Assembly: GCA_023390815.1 (NCBI GenBank)
Contig: JAEWCC010000049.1
Span: forward strand, 118,925-182,924
DNA: 64,000 bases
From: Bacillota bacterium
GTDB taxonomy: Bacteria; Bacillota; Clostridia; Christensenellales; SZUA-584
Direction: 5' to 3'
Shown here one piece after another: positions 27,375-35,906 of the stretch. Each line of letters starts with the position of its first letter. Position 1 is the stretch's first letter. A model generated the notes under the pieces. The model saw nothing but the letters and a program-made list of their open reading frames with translations. It had not been told where the DNA came from and made no database searches. The translations under genes were made by a program, and so were the position numbers.

Positions 27375-27970
27375 AAGCAAAAGGATGGGAAATGGCAAGG
27401 CAGGCATTTATCACAGAAGCGGACTGTCTGGAAAAAGCTTTTTCCTTTATTGATGAAACAGAATTCTCGAATGCGGTGCGGGCTCTGGCGGCAGCGCCGC
27501 GCATAGCGGCAAGCGGATGCGGGCATACGGGTATTGCATGCCAGCACTTTGCGCATTTAATGTGCTGTATCGAGCGGCCTGCGCGGTTTATTTCTCCCTC
27601 AGAAGCCGTACACGGCGGGACGGGCTATCTGCAAACGGGGGATGTCATATTGCTGGCTTCCCGGGGCGGGAAAACGGGAGAATTATTGCCTATTGAGCGT
27701 ATTTGTAAAGCGAAGGGAGTTACCGTGATCGCGGTCACGGAAGACGTGCAGTCGCCGCTTGCGCAGGATGCGGATATTGTTTTAAAGCTTTATATCACCC
27801 GCGAGGTTGACAAATATAACTGTCAGGGAACAACGAGCAACACGGTCATCAACTGCTTATTTGACGCGCTGCAAACGGCGATTATCGAGGAGATCGATTA
27901 TCAGAACGAAAGGTTTGCTTTGATACACCCTGGCGGAGCTGTGGGCGAACGGCTGAATACAAATGGCTGA
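27371..27970 (+). CDS. SIS-domain sugar-phosphate isomerase, KdsD/GutQ-like
   Basis: A 199-residue single SIS domain. ASGCGHTGIACQHFAHLM, LLASRGGKTGELLPIERI and the late ERFALIHPGGAVGERL match arabinose-5-phosphate isomerases (KdsD/GutQ), but the usual tandem CBS domains are absent. 6-phospho-3-hexuloisomerase is an alternative of similar length. GTG 27371 overlaps the rpe stop. It is last in the plus-strand sugar operon, with a terminator 83 bp after its stop. Confidence 0.85.
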   Translation: MKAKGWEMARQAFITEADCLEKAFSFIDETEFSNAVRALAAAPRIAASGCGHTGIACQHFAHLMCCIERPARFISPSEAVHGGTGYLQTGDVILLASRGGKTGELLPIERICKAKGVTVIAVTEDVQSPLAQDADIVLKLYITREVDKYNCQGTTSNTVINCLFDALQTAIIEEIDYQNERFALIHPGGAVGERLNTNG

Positions 27971-28052
27971 TGAATCCACTGAGTTCACAATGGATTCAGT
28001 CATAATTAAAGTCGCGCTACTCGAGCGATAATTTACTTTGATTGCATGCTCA

Positions 28053-28079
28053 GGCTGCCACCTTTTTGGCAGCCGTTTT
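28053..28079 (+). terminator. Rho-independent terminator of the sugar operon
   Basis: Stem GGCTGCCA (28053-28060) and TGGCAGCC (28067-28074) with a T-rich loop, followed by GTTTTG. In the gene-free stretch 27971-28337 this is the only element I can recognise; the rest is AT-rich, and no open frame in it has a ribosome binding site. Confidence 0.8.
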
Positions 28080-28337
28080 GTATTCCGCCGCTTGTTTTCA
28101 AGCTCAATAAGGGGAAACACGCTTGTTGTCCGCTGAGCATATTGGTTGTGTATAAATGTTAATATCTATAATCTTAAGATTCTACATAACAACTGAATAT
28201 ATCCTTTATCCGTGTTCCTATAAATCTCGTGACTTTTCCGCTGGGTATATAAGACATAAATCGATGAAACCGGCTTTAGCGAGCGAAATGGTTGAAATGC
28301 TTCCGACAGGCATCCTGCGTTCTCATCGGATAATAAA

Positions 28338-29000
28338 TCACACCAATAAATCGCCTTTGTGCTTGTGTTCTCCGGAGATTGAAAATTCCACCCACTCTGC
28401 GATGTTTTCCGCATGGTCGCCGATCCGTTCAAAATATTTAGCAATCATGAGTAAATCGACCGCTTGCTCTCCGGTTTCGGGGGCATGGCCAATGATTTCA
28501 ATGAGTTCCTTTTTGATTGTATCGAACAGATCATCTACGATGTTATCCATCTCTATCACTTCACGGACGAGCTCCAGGTCCCGTTTTACAAAAGCATCCA
28601 CGCTTTTATTCACCATCTGGATGGTTACATTCGCCATCTGGGGGAGATGCACCAGCTGTTTTATATAAGGCTTATCCGCAAGATAAATCACGATCTCAGA
28701 TATATCCGTCGCCTGATCCCCAATACGTTCCATATCCGTGATCATTTTTAAGGCTGCAGAAATCAGCCGCAGATCCCTTGCAACGGGTTGCTGCTGCAGT
28801 ATGAGCGTTAAGCAAAGGTTTTCAATTTTCCGTTCCTTCAGATCAATTTCATGGTCAAACGCGATCGCCTTGTTCGCATTCTCCACGCTTTTTTTAAGCA
28901 AAGCCTGGGAAGCGTTTTGAATCGCATTCTCTATCAGCATTCCCATCTCAACCAATTCCGCATTTAACAGTTCCAGTTGTTCATCAAATCTTGTTCGCAT
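28338..29000 (-). CDS. phoU: Phosphate-signalling protein PhoU
   Basis: A 220-residue all-helical PhoU with two three-helix repeats and the metal-site signatures DxxxxxxE: ITDMERIGDQATDISE and YFERIGDHAENIAEW. It restrains the Pst transporter and dampens PhoR signalling when phosphate is plentiful. GGGAGG precedes ATG 29000. It is the last gene of the pst operon, 188 bp after pstB2. Confidence 0.95.
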   Translation of the reverse strand: MRTRFDEQLELLNAELVEMGMLIENAIQNASQALLKKSVENANKAIAFDHEIDLKERKIENLCLTLILQQQPVARDLRLISAALKMITDMERIGDQATDISEIVIYLADKPYIKQLVHLPQMANVTIQMVNKSVDAFVKRDLELVREVIEMDNIVDDLFDTIKKELIEIIGHAPETGEQAVDLLMIAKYFERIGDHAENIAEWVEFSISGEHKHKGDLLV

Positions 29001-29069
29001 GGGTCCAGCCTCCCCGTATTTATCATCCTCAAGAGCTTATTTTCAGAATGCATCTGTCTTATCATATTC

Positions 29070-29084
29070 ACTGGCGCTGCCAGT
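29070..29084 (-). other. Small perfect hairpin in the pstB2-phoU gap
   Basis: ACTGGC (29070-29075) and GCCAGT (29079-29084) with a three-base loop, in the 188-bp spacer. No T run follows, so it is more likely an mRNA processing or stability element than a terminator. Confidence 0.4.
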
Positions 29085-29188
29085 AGAATGCAAGCGCCAT
29101 ACACCATATTCTATCATGTTTGCATTATTGATAAACCAATAACAATTGAATGTTATGATATCGGCTTCGGGACAAGCCCTTGCGTTTC

Positions 29189-29947
29189 TCAGCCGAACCT
29201 TCCGGTAATATAGTCGCTGGTCCGCTTGTCTTTTGGGTCTGCAAAAACTTCAGTCGTTATACCGCCTTCGATAAGGCTTCCCATCAACATGAATGCGACG
29301 CTGTCCGCAATCCGCCCCGCCTGTTGAACGCTATGAGGCGCGATTACGATGGTGAATTGTTCTTTAAGCTCCCTTAAGGATTCCTCAATCTTGGCCGTGG
29401 ATACCGGATCAAGCGCCGAGCATGGCCTGTCCAGCAATATAACCTCCGGCTCCAACGCCAAAACACGCGCAATGCACAGGCGCTGCTGCTGACCTCCGGA
29501 GAGCCTCGCCGCCGGAGTGTGCAGCCTGTCCTTAACTTCGTCCCAAAGCGCAGCCATACGCAAAGCACGCTCTACGCCCACTGATACGACCGCTTTGCTC
29601 TTCCTGCTCAGCCGGGGCCCTAAAGCGATGTTATCGAATATAGACATAGGCAGAGGCGTCGGCACGTCAAAAACCATCCCTACCCTGCGACGCAGTTCGG
29701 TTACATTGACGTCCGGATCATAGATGTTTTTCCCGTCCAGTAGGACCTCTCCTTCCGCGTACGCTCCCGGAGCCAAGTCGCCAAGCCGGTTTAATGAGCG
29801 GAGCAGCGTCGTTATTCCGCTGTTCGCCGGGCCGATGACGGCAAGAATCTCGTTCTCGGGAATTTCCAGGCTCAGATCCCGGATCGCATGGTGCTTTTTA
29901 TAATAGAAGTTGAGTCCTTTTATTTCAATCTTGGATCGCTGTTTCAT
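29189..29947 (-). CDS. pstB: PstB2, degenerate phosphate-importer ATPase
   Basis: A 252-residue PstB homologue aligned end to end with the family, yet key catalytic residues are lost. Walker A reads GPANSGITT (39-47) with isoleucine 45 for the essential lysine; the Q-loop glutamine is D94 (VGMVFDVPTP); the Walker B glutamate is R174 (LLDRPCSALD). The signature LSGGQQQR (149-156) and H205 are intact. It cannot hydrolyse ATP in its own Walker site, but can donate its signature to a partner. The frame is full-length with a good site at its start (GGGTGGAGT), so it is not a decaying pseudogene. Its natural partner is pstB1 at 32618. Confidence 0.93.
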   Translation of the reverse strand: MKQRSKIEIKGLNFYYKKHHAIRDLSLEIPENEILAVIGPANSGITTLLRSLNRLGDLAPGAYAEGEVLLDGKNIYDPDVNVTELRRRVGMVFDVPTPLPMSIFDNIALGPRLSRKSKAVVSVGVERALRMAALWDEVKDRLHTPAARLSGGQQQRLCIARVLALEPEVILLDRPCSALDPVSTAKIEESLRELKEQFTIVIAPHSVQQAGRIADSVAFMLMGSLIEGGITTEVFADPKDKRTSDYITGRFG

Positions 29948-29957
29948 ACTCCACCCC

Positions 29958-30794
29958 TCAGCGCCCCTTCGCGATAAATTTGTTTATCAGCATGTTAGCA
30001 ACGATGTTGATTAAAAATATAAGAATAATCAATAGGGCCGCCGTGCCAAAGGCGTTCTCCATTGATATCCCCTCCCGTGCCAGTATGTAGAAATGTACAG
30101 CCATTGTCCGGGTTGGGGAGAATAACGATGTGGGCATCCTAAGAGCCGACCCGGCCGTCAGGATCACGGCAGCCGTTTCAGCCACACACCGCCCTATGCT
30201 CAAAATGATGCCATTTGCGATTCCGGGCAACGCTGACGGCAACACTGCTTTCGTAATGGTCTGCCACTTGGTTGCTCCCAAAGAGAATCCGACTTCCCTG
30301 TATTGCGACGGCACCGTTCGGATTGCCTCCTCCGAGGTACGGATGATTGTAGGCAGGATCATAATTGCGAGGGTCAGACCACCGGATAATATGGACCATC
30401 CCATTCTGAGGTAGATAACAAAGAAGATGAAGCCAAAGAGTCCGTACACGATGGAGGGTATGCCCGCCAACGATTCCGTGCTGAAGCGGATGATACGGGT
30501 GATCTTGTTTTCACGGGTGTACTCCGTGAGGTAGACAGCAGTCCCAATACTAAACGGCGTTGCGACGATGACGGCGACCAAGGTCACCAACAGCGTCCCG
30601 ACGATGGTAGAGGAGATGCCGCCGGAGCGGCCCATGCTCCGCGGAATATCTGTGAGGAACTGCCAACTGATTTCGGGGATGCCTTTAACCAGTATGTAGA
30701 TAATAATCGCCAGAAGAATTACGATAACCAGCAGGGCTGCCGACCAAATGAATACTTTGGCTATCTTCTGGGAAGTTCGCGCGCTCATTCTCAT
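29958..30794 (-). CDS. pstA: Phosphate ABC transporter permease PstA
   Basis: A 278-residue membrane protein of the PstA family with six membrane helices, including SLAGIPSIVYGLFGFIFF and the cytoplasmic EAA loop EAIRTVPSQYREVGFSLGATKWQTI. It pairs with PstC to form the phosphate channel. It overlaps pstC by 4 bp (ATGA) and is 10 bp from pstB2. Confidence 0.95.
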   Translation of the reverse strand: MRMSARTSQKIAKVFIWSAALLVIVILLAIIIYILVKGIPEISWQFLTDIPRSMGRSGGISSTIVGTLLVTLVAVIVATPFSIGTAVYLTEYTRENKITRIIRFSTESLAGIPSIVYGLFGFIFFVIYLRMGWSILSGGLTLAIMILPTIIRTSEEAIRTVPSQYREVGFSLGATKWQTITKAVLPSALPGIANGIILSIGRCVAETAAVILTAGSALRMPTSLFSPTRTMAVHFYILAREGISMENAFGTAALLIILIFLINIVANMLINKFIAKGR

Positions 30795-31645
30795 ATTTTC
30801 TTCTTCCTCTGAACTACGAATTGGGCAGCACCATTTAAAATCATGATGATCACAAACAGAACAATGCCGGTAGCAAAAAGCGCTTGCTGGTGCTCACCCG
30901 ATGCATACCCCATCTCTATGCCGATATTCGTGGTCAGTGTCCGGACGGGATCGAGAATCGATGTGGGGACCGCGACGGCATTGCCCAAAACCATAATGAC
31001 CGCCATTGTTTCACCGATCGCTCTGCCGATACCTAAGATGATGGCGGCTACAATCCCCGATTTGCCTGCGGGCAGCAGCAGGGAGCGTATCGTTTGCCAG
31101 TGTGTCAGGCCTAAAGCCAATGCGCCCTCTTTATAATGGCGGGGCAGCGAGAGCAGGGTGACCTCCGAAATGCTGATGATCGTCGGTAAAATCATGATCG
31201 CGAGAATGATGGAACCGGCCAGTATGCTCAGGCCCGGCCCGCCCAGATAGTTTCTGATAGCCGGCACAATGAATATTACACCCCAAAAACCATACACGAC
31301 CGACGGGATGCCCGCCAGCAGCTGGATGGCAGGTCTGAATATATTCCTCAGCTTTGCGGGAGCAAACTCGGCGAGAAAAATACTGCAGCAGATGGCAATC
31401 GGAACTCCGATGATGGCTGCGCCAATCGTGACGGACAGGGAACCGATGATCATCGGGAATATTCCGAAATCACCCTGGCTGGGTGCCCACTTCATCCCGA
31501 AAACAAATTTGAAGAAGCCCACTTTGGAGATGATGGGTATGCCTTTGATAAATATAAACACTGTGATGAGCGCAAGCACCGACAAGGTTGACAGGGCAAT
31601 GACGAGGAATATGCGCCCGGACAGTTTTTTATTACGACTCTTCAT
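30791..31645 (-). CDS. pstC: Phosphate ABC transporter permease PstC
   Basis: A 284-residue PstC permease with six membrane helices, LLAGIPSVVYGFWGVIF and an EAA loop EVTLLSLPRHYKEGALALGLTHWQTI. The C-terminal segment ends in positively charged RKKKI. It overlaps the end of pstS by 14 bp, which indicates translational coupling. Confidence 0.95.
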   Translation of the reverse strand: MKSRNKKLSGRIFLVIALSTLSVLALITVFIFIKGIPIISKVGFFKFVFGMKWAPSQGDFGIFPMIIGSLSVTIGAAIIGVPIAICCSIFLAEFAPAKLRNIFRPAIQLLAGIPSVVYGFWGVIFIVPAIRNYLGGPGLSILAGSIILAIMILPTIISISEVTLLSLPRHYKEGALALGLTHWQTIRSLLLPAGKSGIVAAIILGIGRAIGETMAVIMVLGNAVAVPTSILDPVRTLTTNIGIEMGYASGEHQQALFATGIVLFVIIMILNGAAQFVVQRKKKI

Positions 31646-32513
31646 TTTCCGCGCCCTCTGTTGAGGGGATGAGCCCCTCGTTCATCAGTATTTTCTGCCC
31701 CTCCGCAGAGAGAGTAAAGTCGATAAATTGTTTGGCGAGACCGGTCGGCTCTCCGCTGGAGACGAACAAAAACGGTCTGGACAGCTTATAGCTGCCGTTT
31801 TCGACATTTTCCCTTGTCGCGGAGATATTTCCCAACTGCAAAGCCTTCACATTTTCGTTTACCAGACCCATGGAAATGAACCCGATTGCATTCGGGTCGT
31901 CAGCGACTAATTGCCGAACGGCGCCATTGGAGTCCTGGACGATCGCTTTAGGCGTGATTTCGGTTTCGCCCATGACCAGCTCGGTAAAGGCGCTCCTGGT
32001 TCCGGAGCCTTCCTCACGGGTGATGACATGGATCTTTGAATTGGGGCCTCCCACTTCGCTCCAGTCTGTAACGACGGCAGCGTAGATATCGCTGATTTGC
32101 TCCAGCGTAAGATTCTGTATCGGATTCTCCGGGTTTACGACGACTGCCAGCCCGTCCCTCGCAATCTCCACAGACCACATGCCTTTCTCTTCGTCCTTCA
32201 ATGCCCGGGAGGACATGCCTATGCTGGCGGTACCGGACTGGGCCGCCGTGATACCGGCAGAAGATCCGCCGCCCTGGATGTCAACTTCGTCGCCAGAATA
32301 AAGGATCATAAATTCTTCAGCCAAAACTTCGGCATAGGGCTGAACCGAAGTTGAGCCGGCTACAATAATACCGGTTGTGGATTCCCGGCTGCACCCGGGC
32401 AGTAGACTCGTCGCAAGCAATAAGACCGCTGTCAAAGCAGCCGCGCCGACTCGTTTTGCAGATCCGTATGTTTCATTCGTTCGTTTCAAAATTCTCATTG
32501 CATCCAGCTTCAT
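31632..32513 (-). CDS. pstS: Phosphate-binding lipoprotein PstS
   Basis: About 293 residues. A signal peptide ends in lipobox LPGC, and the mature protein has the PstS phosphate-site segments GSTSVQPYAE, GGGSSAGI and TREEGSGTRSAF. ATG 32513 or the in-frame ATG 32498 may be used; neither has a strong binding site. It captures phosphate outside the membrane for PstCA. Unusually, pstB1 precedes it in the operon. Confidence 0.95.
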   Translation of the reverse strand: MKLDAMRILKRTNETYGSAKRVGAAALTAVLLLATSLLPGCSRESTTGIIVAGSTSVQPYAEVLAEEFMILYSGDEVDIQGGGSSAGITAAQSGTASIGMSSRALKDEEKGMWSVEIARDGLAVVVNPENPIQNLTLEQISDIYAAVVTDWSEVGGPNSKIHVITREEGSGTRSAFTELVMGETEITPKAIVQDSNGAVRQLVADDPNAIGFISMGLVNENVKALQLGNISATRENVENGSYKLSRPFLFVSSGEPTGLAKQFIDFTLSAEGQKILMNEGLIPSTEGAENEES

Positions 32514-32617
32514 ATCATCATACGATATGAAACTGGTGGTCCCCCCATCCTCTGTCTTTCGTAAGCCAACTGGCCGGAAACGTGTTGAGATTGCTGAGTA
32601 CCGCTGAAAAAGGCTTC

Positions 32618-33415
32618 TTAACCAAATCGGCCCGTTATATAATCCTCGGTACGCTTATCCTCAGGGTTGGAAAAAAGCTTGGCGGTCGGGGCATATTCGA
32701 CCAATACACCCGCCTTATCCGGTTCCATCATCATGAAAGCGGTCATATCGGATGCCCGTAGCGCCTGTTCCATATTGTGCGTGACGATGATGATCGTATA
32801 TTTTTGTGCCAACTCCTGCATTAACTCTTCGATTTTGAGGGTAGATTCCGGGTCCAGCGCACTGCACGATTCATCCATCAATATCACATCCGGCTCCATG
32901 GCCAACGCGCGCGCAATGCACAGTCGCTGCTGTTCGCCCAGAGAGAGATCGAGAGCGGGTTTGCCCAGCACATCCTTGATTTCTTCCCACAGCGCTACCT
33001 GGCGTAAACTGCGCTCCACGATGAGCATGAGTTCGCGCTCACGTTTTATTCCGTGATGCCTCGGGCCAAAAGCGATATTGTCATATACTGACATCGGAAA
33101 AGGATTCGGCCTCTGAAAAACCATGCCCACCTTTTTTCTCAGGGTAACCACATCCATGTTCTTATCATAAATAGAGGCGCCGTCGAGCAGGATATTACCC
33201 TCCACCCGGACACCGGGTATCAGGTCGTTCATACGATTATAGAGGCGGAGAAGTGTTGATTTGCCGCATCCTGAGGGGCCAATTATGGCGGTGATGGCGC
33301 GTTCTTTGATATCGATATTCACGTTTCTCAAGGCCTGGAACGCACCATAGTAAAGGTTTACTCCCTGAGCTTCGAGCTTGGGGCGCTGCCGGGGTTTCAT
33401 TAATTGATCAACCAT
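32618..33415 (-). CDS. pstB: PstB1, phosphate-importer ATPase with altered signature
   Basis: A 265-residue PstB with intact Walker A GPSGCGKST (K52), Q101, Walker B D181-E182 and H213. The signature is changed: LSLGEQQR (157-164) instead of LSGGQQQR, replacing the first glycine with leucine and the glutamine with glutamate. GAGGA precedes ATG 33415; ATG 33418 is the alternative. It is first in the operon, directly behind a Pho box. Its damage is the mirror image of that in pstB2, so a B1-B2 heterodimer would have one complete ATP site. Confidence 0.94.
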   Translation of the reverse strand: MVDQLMKPRQRPKLEAQGVNLYYGAFQALRNVNIDIKERAITAIIGPSGCGKSTLLRLYNRMNDLIPGVRVEGNILLDGASIYDKNMDVVTLRKKVGMVFQRPNPFPMSVYDNIAFGPRHHGIKRERELMLIVERSLRQVALWEEIKDVLGKPALDLSLGEQQRLCIARALAMEPDVILMDESCSALDPESTLKIEELMQELAQKYTIIIVTHNMEQALRASDMTAFMMMEPDKAGVLVEYAPTAKLFSNPEDKRTEDYITGRFG

Positions 33416-33459
33416 CATTATTCCTCGCTGATCTGCTAACACTAAATTACGTCATCATA

Positions 33460-33513
33460 ATCATACCCTACCTCTGTAATGTTTATGTAAAGCCACTGTT
33501 AAGATCGCGTAAA
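33460..33513 (-). promoter_or_regulatory. Pho box and -10 of the pst operon
   Basis: Reading toward pstB1: TTTACG, TTAACA, TTTACA and ATTACA start every 11 bp (plus-strand positions 33508-33513, 33497-33502, 33486-33491, 33475-33480), followed 9 bp later by -10 TATGAT (33460-33465). Four direct hexamers with an 11-bp period upstream of a bare -10 are the known PhoP-activated promoter layout in Bacillota. The PhoPR pair itself is not in this window. Confidence 0.85.
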
Positions 33514-33887
33514 GTTAAACCTTACGCGAACGGCATATGGCCGCTCGTAATAAATCAGGGGCCGTCTTCTTTAATAAGTTTTTTTTATTGAGCATGGAAG
33601 GAAACGCATGCTGTAATATATGCGCTATGATATGATCAAGAATTAACTTTTACAGAGGGTCCCTTCTTCTGCTTGCGTTAATGTTGAGAGAAGAGCGGCA
33701 CTATTCCATGCATAAAACGAAATCCGTCTCCAAACATCACTTGTGTCATCAAAAAAACTAACGAGGTTTGTTCAGTCAAGATTTGAACTGAGTTTGCGTA
33801 ATTACTTTCTTTAGCGCTGCCTTCAGGTTCGCCAACGAAGACGTGTTTACTTTATGGAGTAGAAATCTTGAAGGGTTTAAGCAATAT
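33514..33887. other. Gene-free spacer between pst promoter and tRNA-Arg
   Basis: About 370 bases, AT-rich, with a run of eight T near 33580. I see no ribosome binding site linked to an open frame, no tRNA and no riboswitch-like fold. It may hold the remote part of the pst control region or a degraded sequence. Confidence 0.4.
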
Positions 33888-33917
33888 AAAAACCCCGAAA
33901 GTGTTTACTATCGGGGT
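33888..33917 (-). terminator. Terminator after tRNA-Arg
   Basis: ACCCCGA (33892-33898) and TCGGGGT (33911-33917); on the minus strand the stem is followed by TTTTTATA. It sits 4 bases past the tRNA 3' end. Confidence 0.85.
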
Positions 33918-33920
33918 CCT

Positions 33921-33997
33921 TGGCGTTCCTGGCGCGATTCGAACGCGCGGCCTTTCGCTTAGGAGGCGAACGCTCTATCCTACTGAGCTACAGGAAC
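33921..33997 (-). tRNA. tRNA-Arg (anticodon CCU)
   Basis: A 77-nt cloverleaf including encoded CCA. Acceptor stem GTTCCTG pairs with CAGGAAC, the D arm holds AGCTCAGTAGGATAGAGC, the anticodon loop is CTCCTAA (anticodon CCT), and the T arm contains GTTCGAATC. It decodes AGG. A terminator follows directly. Confidence 0.96.
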
Positions 33998-34131
33998 ACA
34001 TACAGCAATATTATTATGCGCTTGCGGTAAAGGCAAAGGCACGTTTCTGGGTTATTGGCATTTGGCTCGTCCGCAGCCATTTTCTTTGCGCGTGCCATGT
34101 TATTTTACAAACAAACAAGGCAAATGTCAAC

Positions 34132-35490
34132 TTAGTTGCGGATACCTTGCAGCGGCGCCGGAATCCGCCCGCCGCGCGCGATAAGCCGGTCGCAGCCGCT
34201 TTGCCCGGCATCCATCACGATCACACTGCCGAGGAGTCCGCCGAATTCCACGATGTCACCGACTTTGGCGCCAGGCACGGGGATGATGCGCACACCGGTC
34301 GTCTTGCTGTTGATCACTCCAACGGCAGCCTCGTCCGCGATGATCGCGGAAAGCACGGATGCGGGTGTATCACCCGGCACGCCCACCATATCGAGTCCCA
34401 CCGAGCAAACGCATGTCATGGCTTCCAGTTTATCAAGCGATAAAACGCCTTTTTTCACCGCATCGATCATGCCCTCGTCTTCGCTGACTGGAATAAATGC
34501 GCCAGAGAGTCCGCCGACCTGAGACGAAGCCATCACCCCGCCTTTTTTCACCGCGTCATTTAAAAGCGCGAGTGCGGCGGTGGTGCCGTGCATACCGCAC
34601 GTATCGACGCCGATCTCCTCCAAAATGCGCGCGACGCTGTCGCCAATAGCCGGGGTGGGCGCCAGCGAAAGGTCCACGATGCCAAACGGAACCCCCAGGC
34701 GTTCAGATGCCTCTTTGGCAACAAGCTGGCCCACACGCGTCACGCGAAAAGCCGTCTTTTTGATGGTTTCTGCTACGACGTCAAAAGGCGCGCCTTTCAC
34801 CTGCTCTAATGCCGCCTTAACGACACCGGGACCGGAAACGCCTACGTTGATCGCACATTCGGGTTCACCTGCGCCGCAAAAAGCGCCTGCCATGAACGGA
34901 TTGTCTTCGATGGCGTTGGCAAACACTACGAGCTTCGCACAGCCGATGCCGCCCTGTGTTCGGGTCAGTTGTGCAGTCTGTTTAATGATGTTGCCCATCT
35001 TGGCGACAGCGTCCATATTGAGCCCCGAGCGCGTACTGGCAACGTTGACGAACGCACACACCCGCTGCGTCTGGGAAAGCGCCGAGGGCAGTGAGTCGAT
35101 CAGCACCGAATCGCTTTGCGTCTCACCTTTGTGTACTAGCGCGCCAAAGCCGCCGATAAAATTGACGCCGGTTTCCGCCGCTGCTTCATCCAGCGCCTGC
35201 GCAAAAATTGTATAGTCTTTAAGACCACAGCCTGCCGCAATTTCGGCAATGGGCGTCACCGAAATGCGTTTGTTGACGATCGGCACGCCAAACTCGCGCG
35301 CGATGTCGTCGCCGACGCGCACCAGGTCCTTCGCGCAACGGGTAATCTTGGTTTTGATTCGTGAGCAGCATTTTGCAGCGTCTGAGGATACGCAATCGCG
35401 CAGGGAAATGCCCATCGTGATCGTACGTACGTCCAAATTTTCTGTGTCGATCATTTTAATCGTGTTGAGTACTTCATATTGGCTGATCAA
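34132..35490 (-). CDS. UPF0210 (PFL) family protein
   Basis: A 452-residue protein of the UPF0210/PFL family, whose fold resembles pyruvate formate-lyase but which lacks a clear glycyl-radical motif here. Typical segments are LDVRTITMGISLRDC, FIGGFGALVHKG and AINVGVSGPGVVKAAL. The start is TTG 35490 behind GGGAGGA, which gives the standard family length; the frame extends upstream to 35586 without a site. Homologues usually follow a small ACT-domain gene; none is present next to it here. Function is unknown. Confidence 0.9.
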   Translation of the reverse strand: MISQYEVLNTIKMIDTENLDVRTITMGISLRDCVSSDAAKCCSRIKTKITRCAKDLVRVGDDIAREFGVPIVNKRISVTPIAEIAAGCGLKDYTIFAQALDEAAAETGVNFIGGFGALVHKGETQSDSVLIDSLPSALSQTQRVCAFVNVASTRSGLNMDAVAKMGNIIKQTAQLTRTQGGIGCAKLVVFANAIEDNPFMAGAFCGAGEPECAINVGVSGPGVVKAALEQVKGAPFDVVAETIKKTAFRVTRVGQLVAKEASERLGVPFGIVDLSLAPTPAIGDSVARILEEIGVDTCGMHGTTAALALLNDAVKKGGVMASSQVGGLSGAFIPVSEDEGMIDAVKKGVLSLDKLEAMTCVCSVGLDMVGVPGDTPASVLSAIIADEAAVGVINSKTTGVRIIPVPGAKVGDIVEFGGLLGSVIVMDAGQSGCDRLIARGGRIPAPLQGIRN

Positions 35491-35690
35491 AGCTGTATCC
35501 TCCCGCCGCGGATAACCCCGCGGTAATGGCCTTATTATAGCGTACGGAATGGCCCTGTGCAAATCGAAATGGGTTGGCGTCTCCATATATTACGTATCGT
35601 TAACATGTATGTGAATTAATTGCGAAACCCGTTTAATTCCTTTCCATTTGCACGATTATTATAGTAGAAAAAGAAAGGCGGTGGTATTGG

Positions 35691-35768
35691 GTGAATAAAC
35701 TGTTGGCGGCTGGAATGATACTGCTGTTTATTGCGCTGTACGTCGTAGTAGGGCTGGGGGCCGTATGA
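35691..35768 (+). CDS. Putative 25-residue membrane peptide
   Basis: GTG start at 35691 with AAAGGCGGTGG seven bases upstream encodes VNKLLAAGMILLFIALYVVVGLGAV in two halves: a short charged start, then one hydrophobic helix of about 20 residues. A TATTATAG-like -10 precedes it and a strong terminator follows at 35802. The size resembles small stress- or spore-linked single-helix proteins of Bacillota, but no family is recognised. Confidence 0.5.
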   Translation: MNKLLAAGMILLFIALYVVVGLGAV

Positions 35769-35801
35769 TCCGGCAAAAAATGAACACGCTTGCCCCAAAA
35801 T

Positions 35802-35834
35802 AAAAGGACGCAACCATCGATGTTACGTCCTTTT
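35802..35834. terminator. Bidirectional rho-independent terminator
   Basis: AAAAGGACG (35802-35810) and CGTCCTTTT (35826-35834), with partial pairing continuing into the loop. T runs occur on both sides, so it can end the 25-codon gene on the plus strand and the DUF378 gene on the minus strand. Confidence 0.85.
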
Positions 35835-35906
35835 GTTTTACCCGGCCAACAGGCGGGTGGATATCGGGGTCCTCTGCGATGACATCATTGAGGGGATTTA
35901 TACCGG

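Noticed and set aside
28173..28187. CTTAAGATT sequence resembling the putative VanR box
   Set aside because: Only the palindromic CTTAAG core plus three bases is shared and there is no matching ATATG or -10 spacing; likely chance.
29189..29947. pstB2 as a pseudogene
   Set aside because: Full length, in frame, good translation signals and intact LSGGQ and H-loop; the losses match exactly what pstB1 retains.
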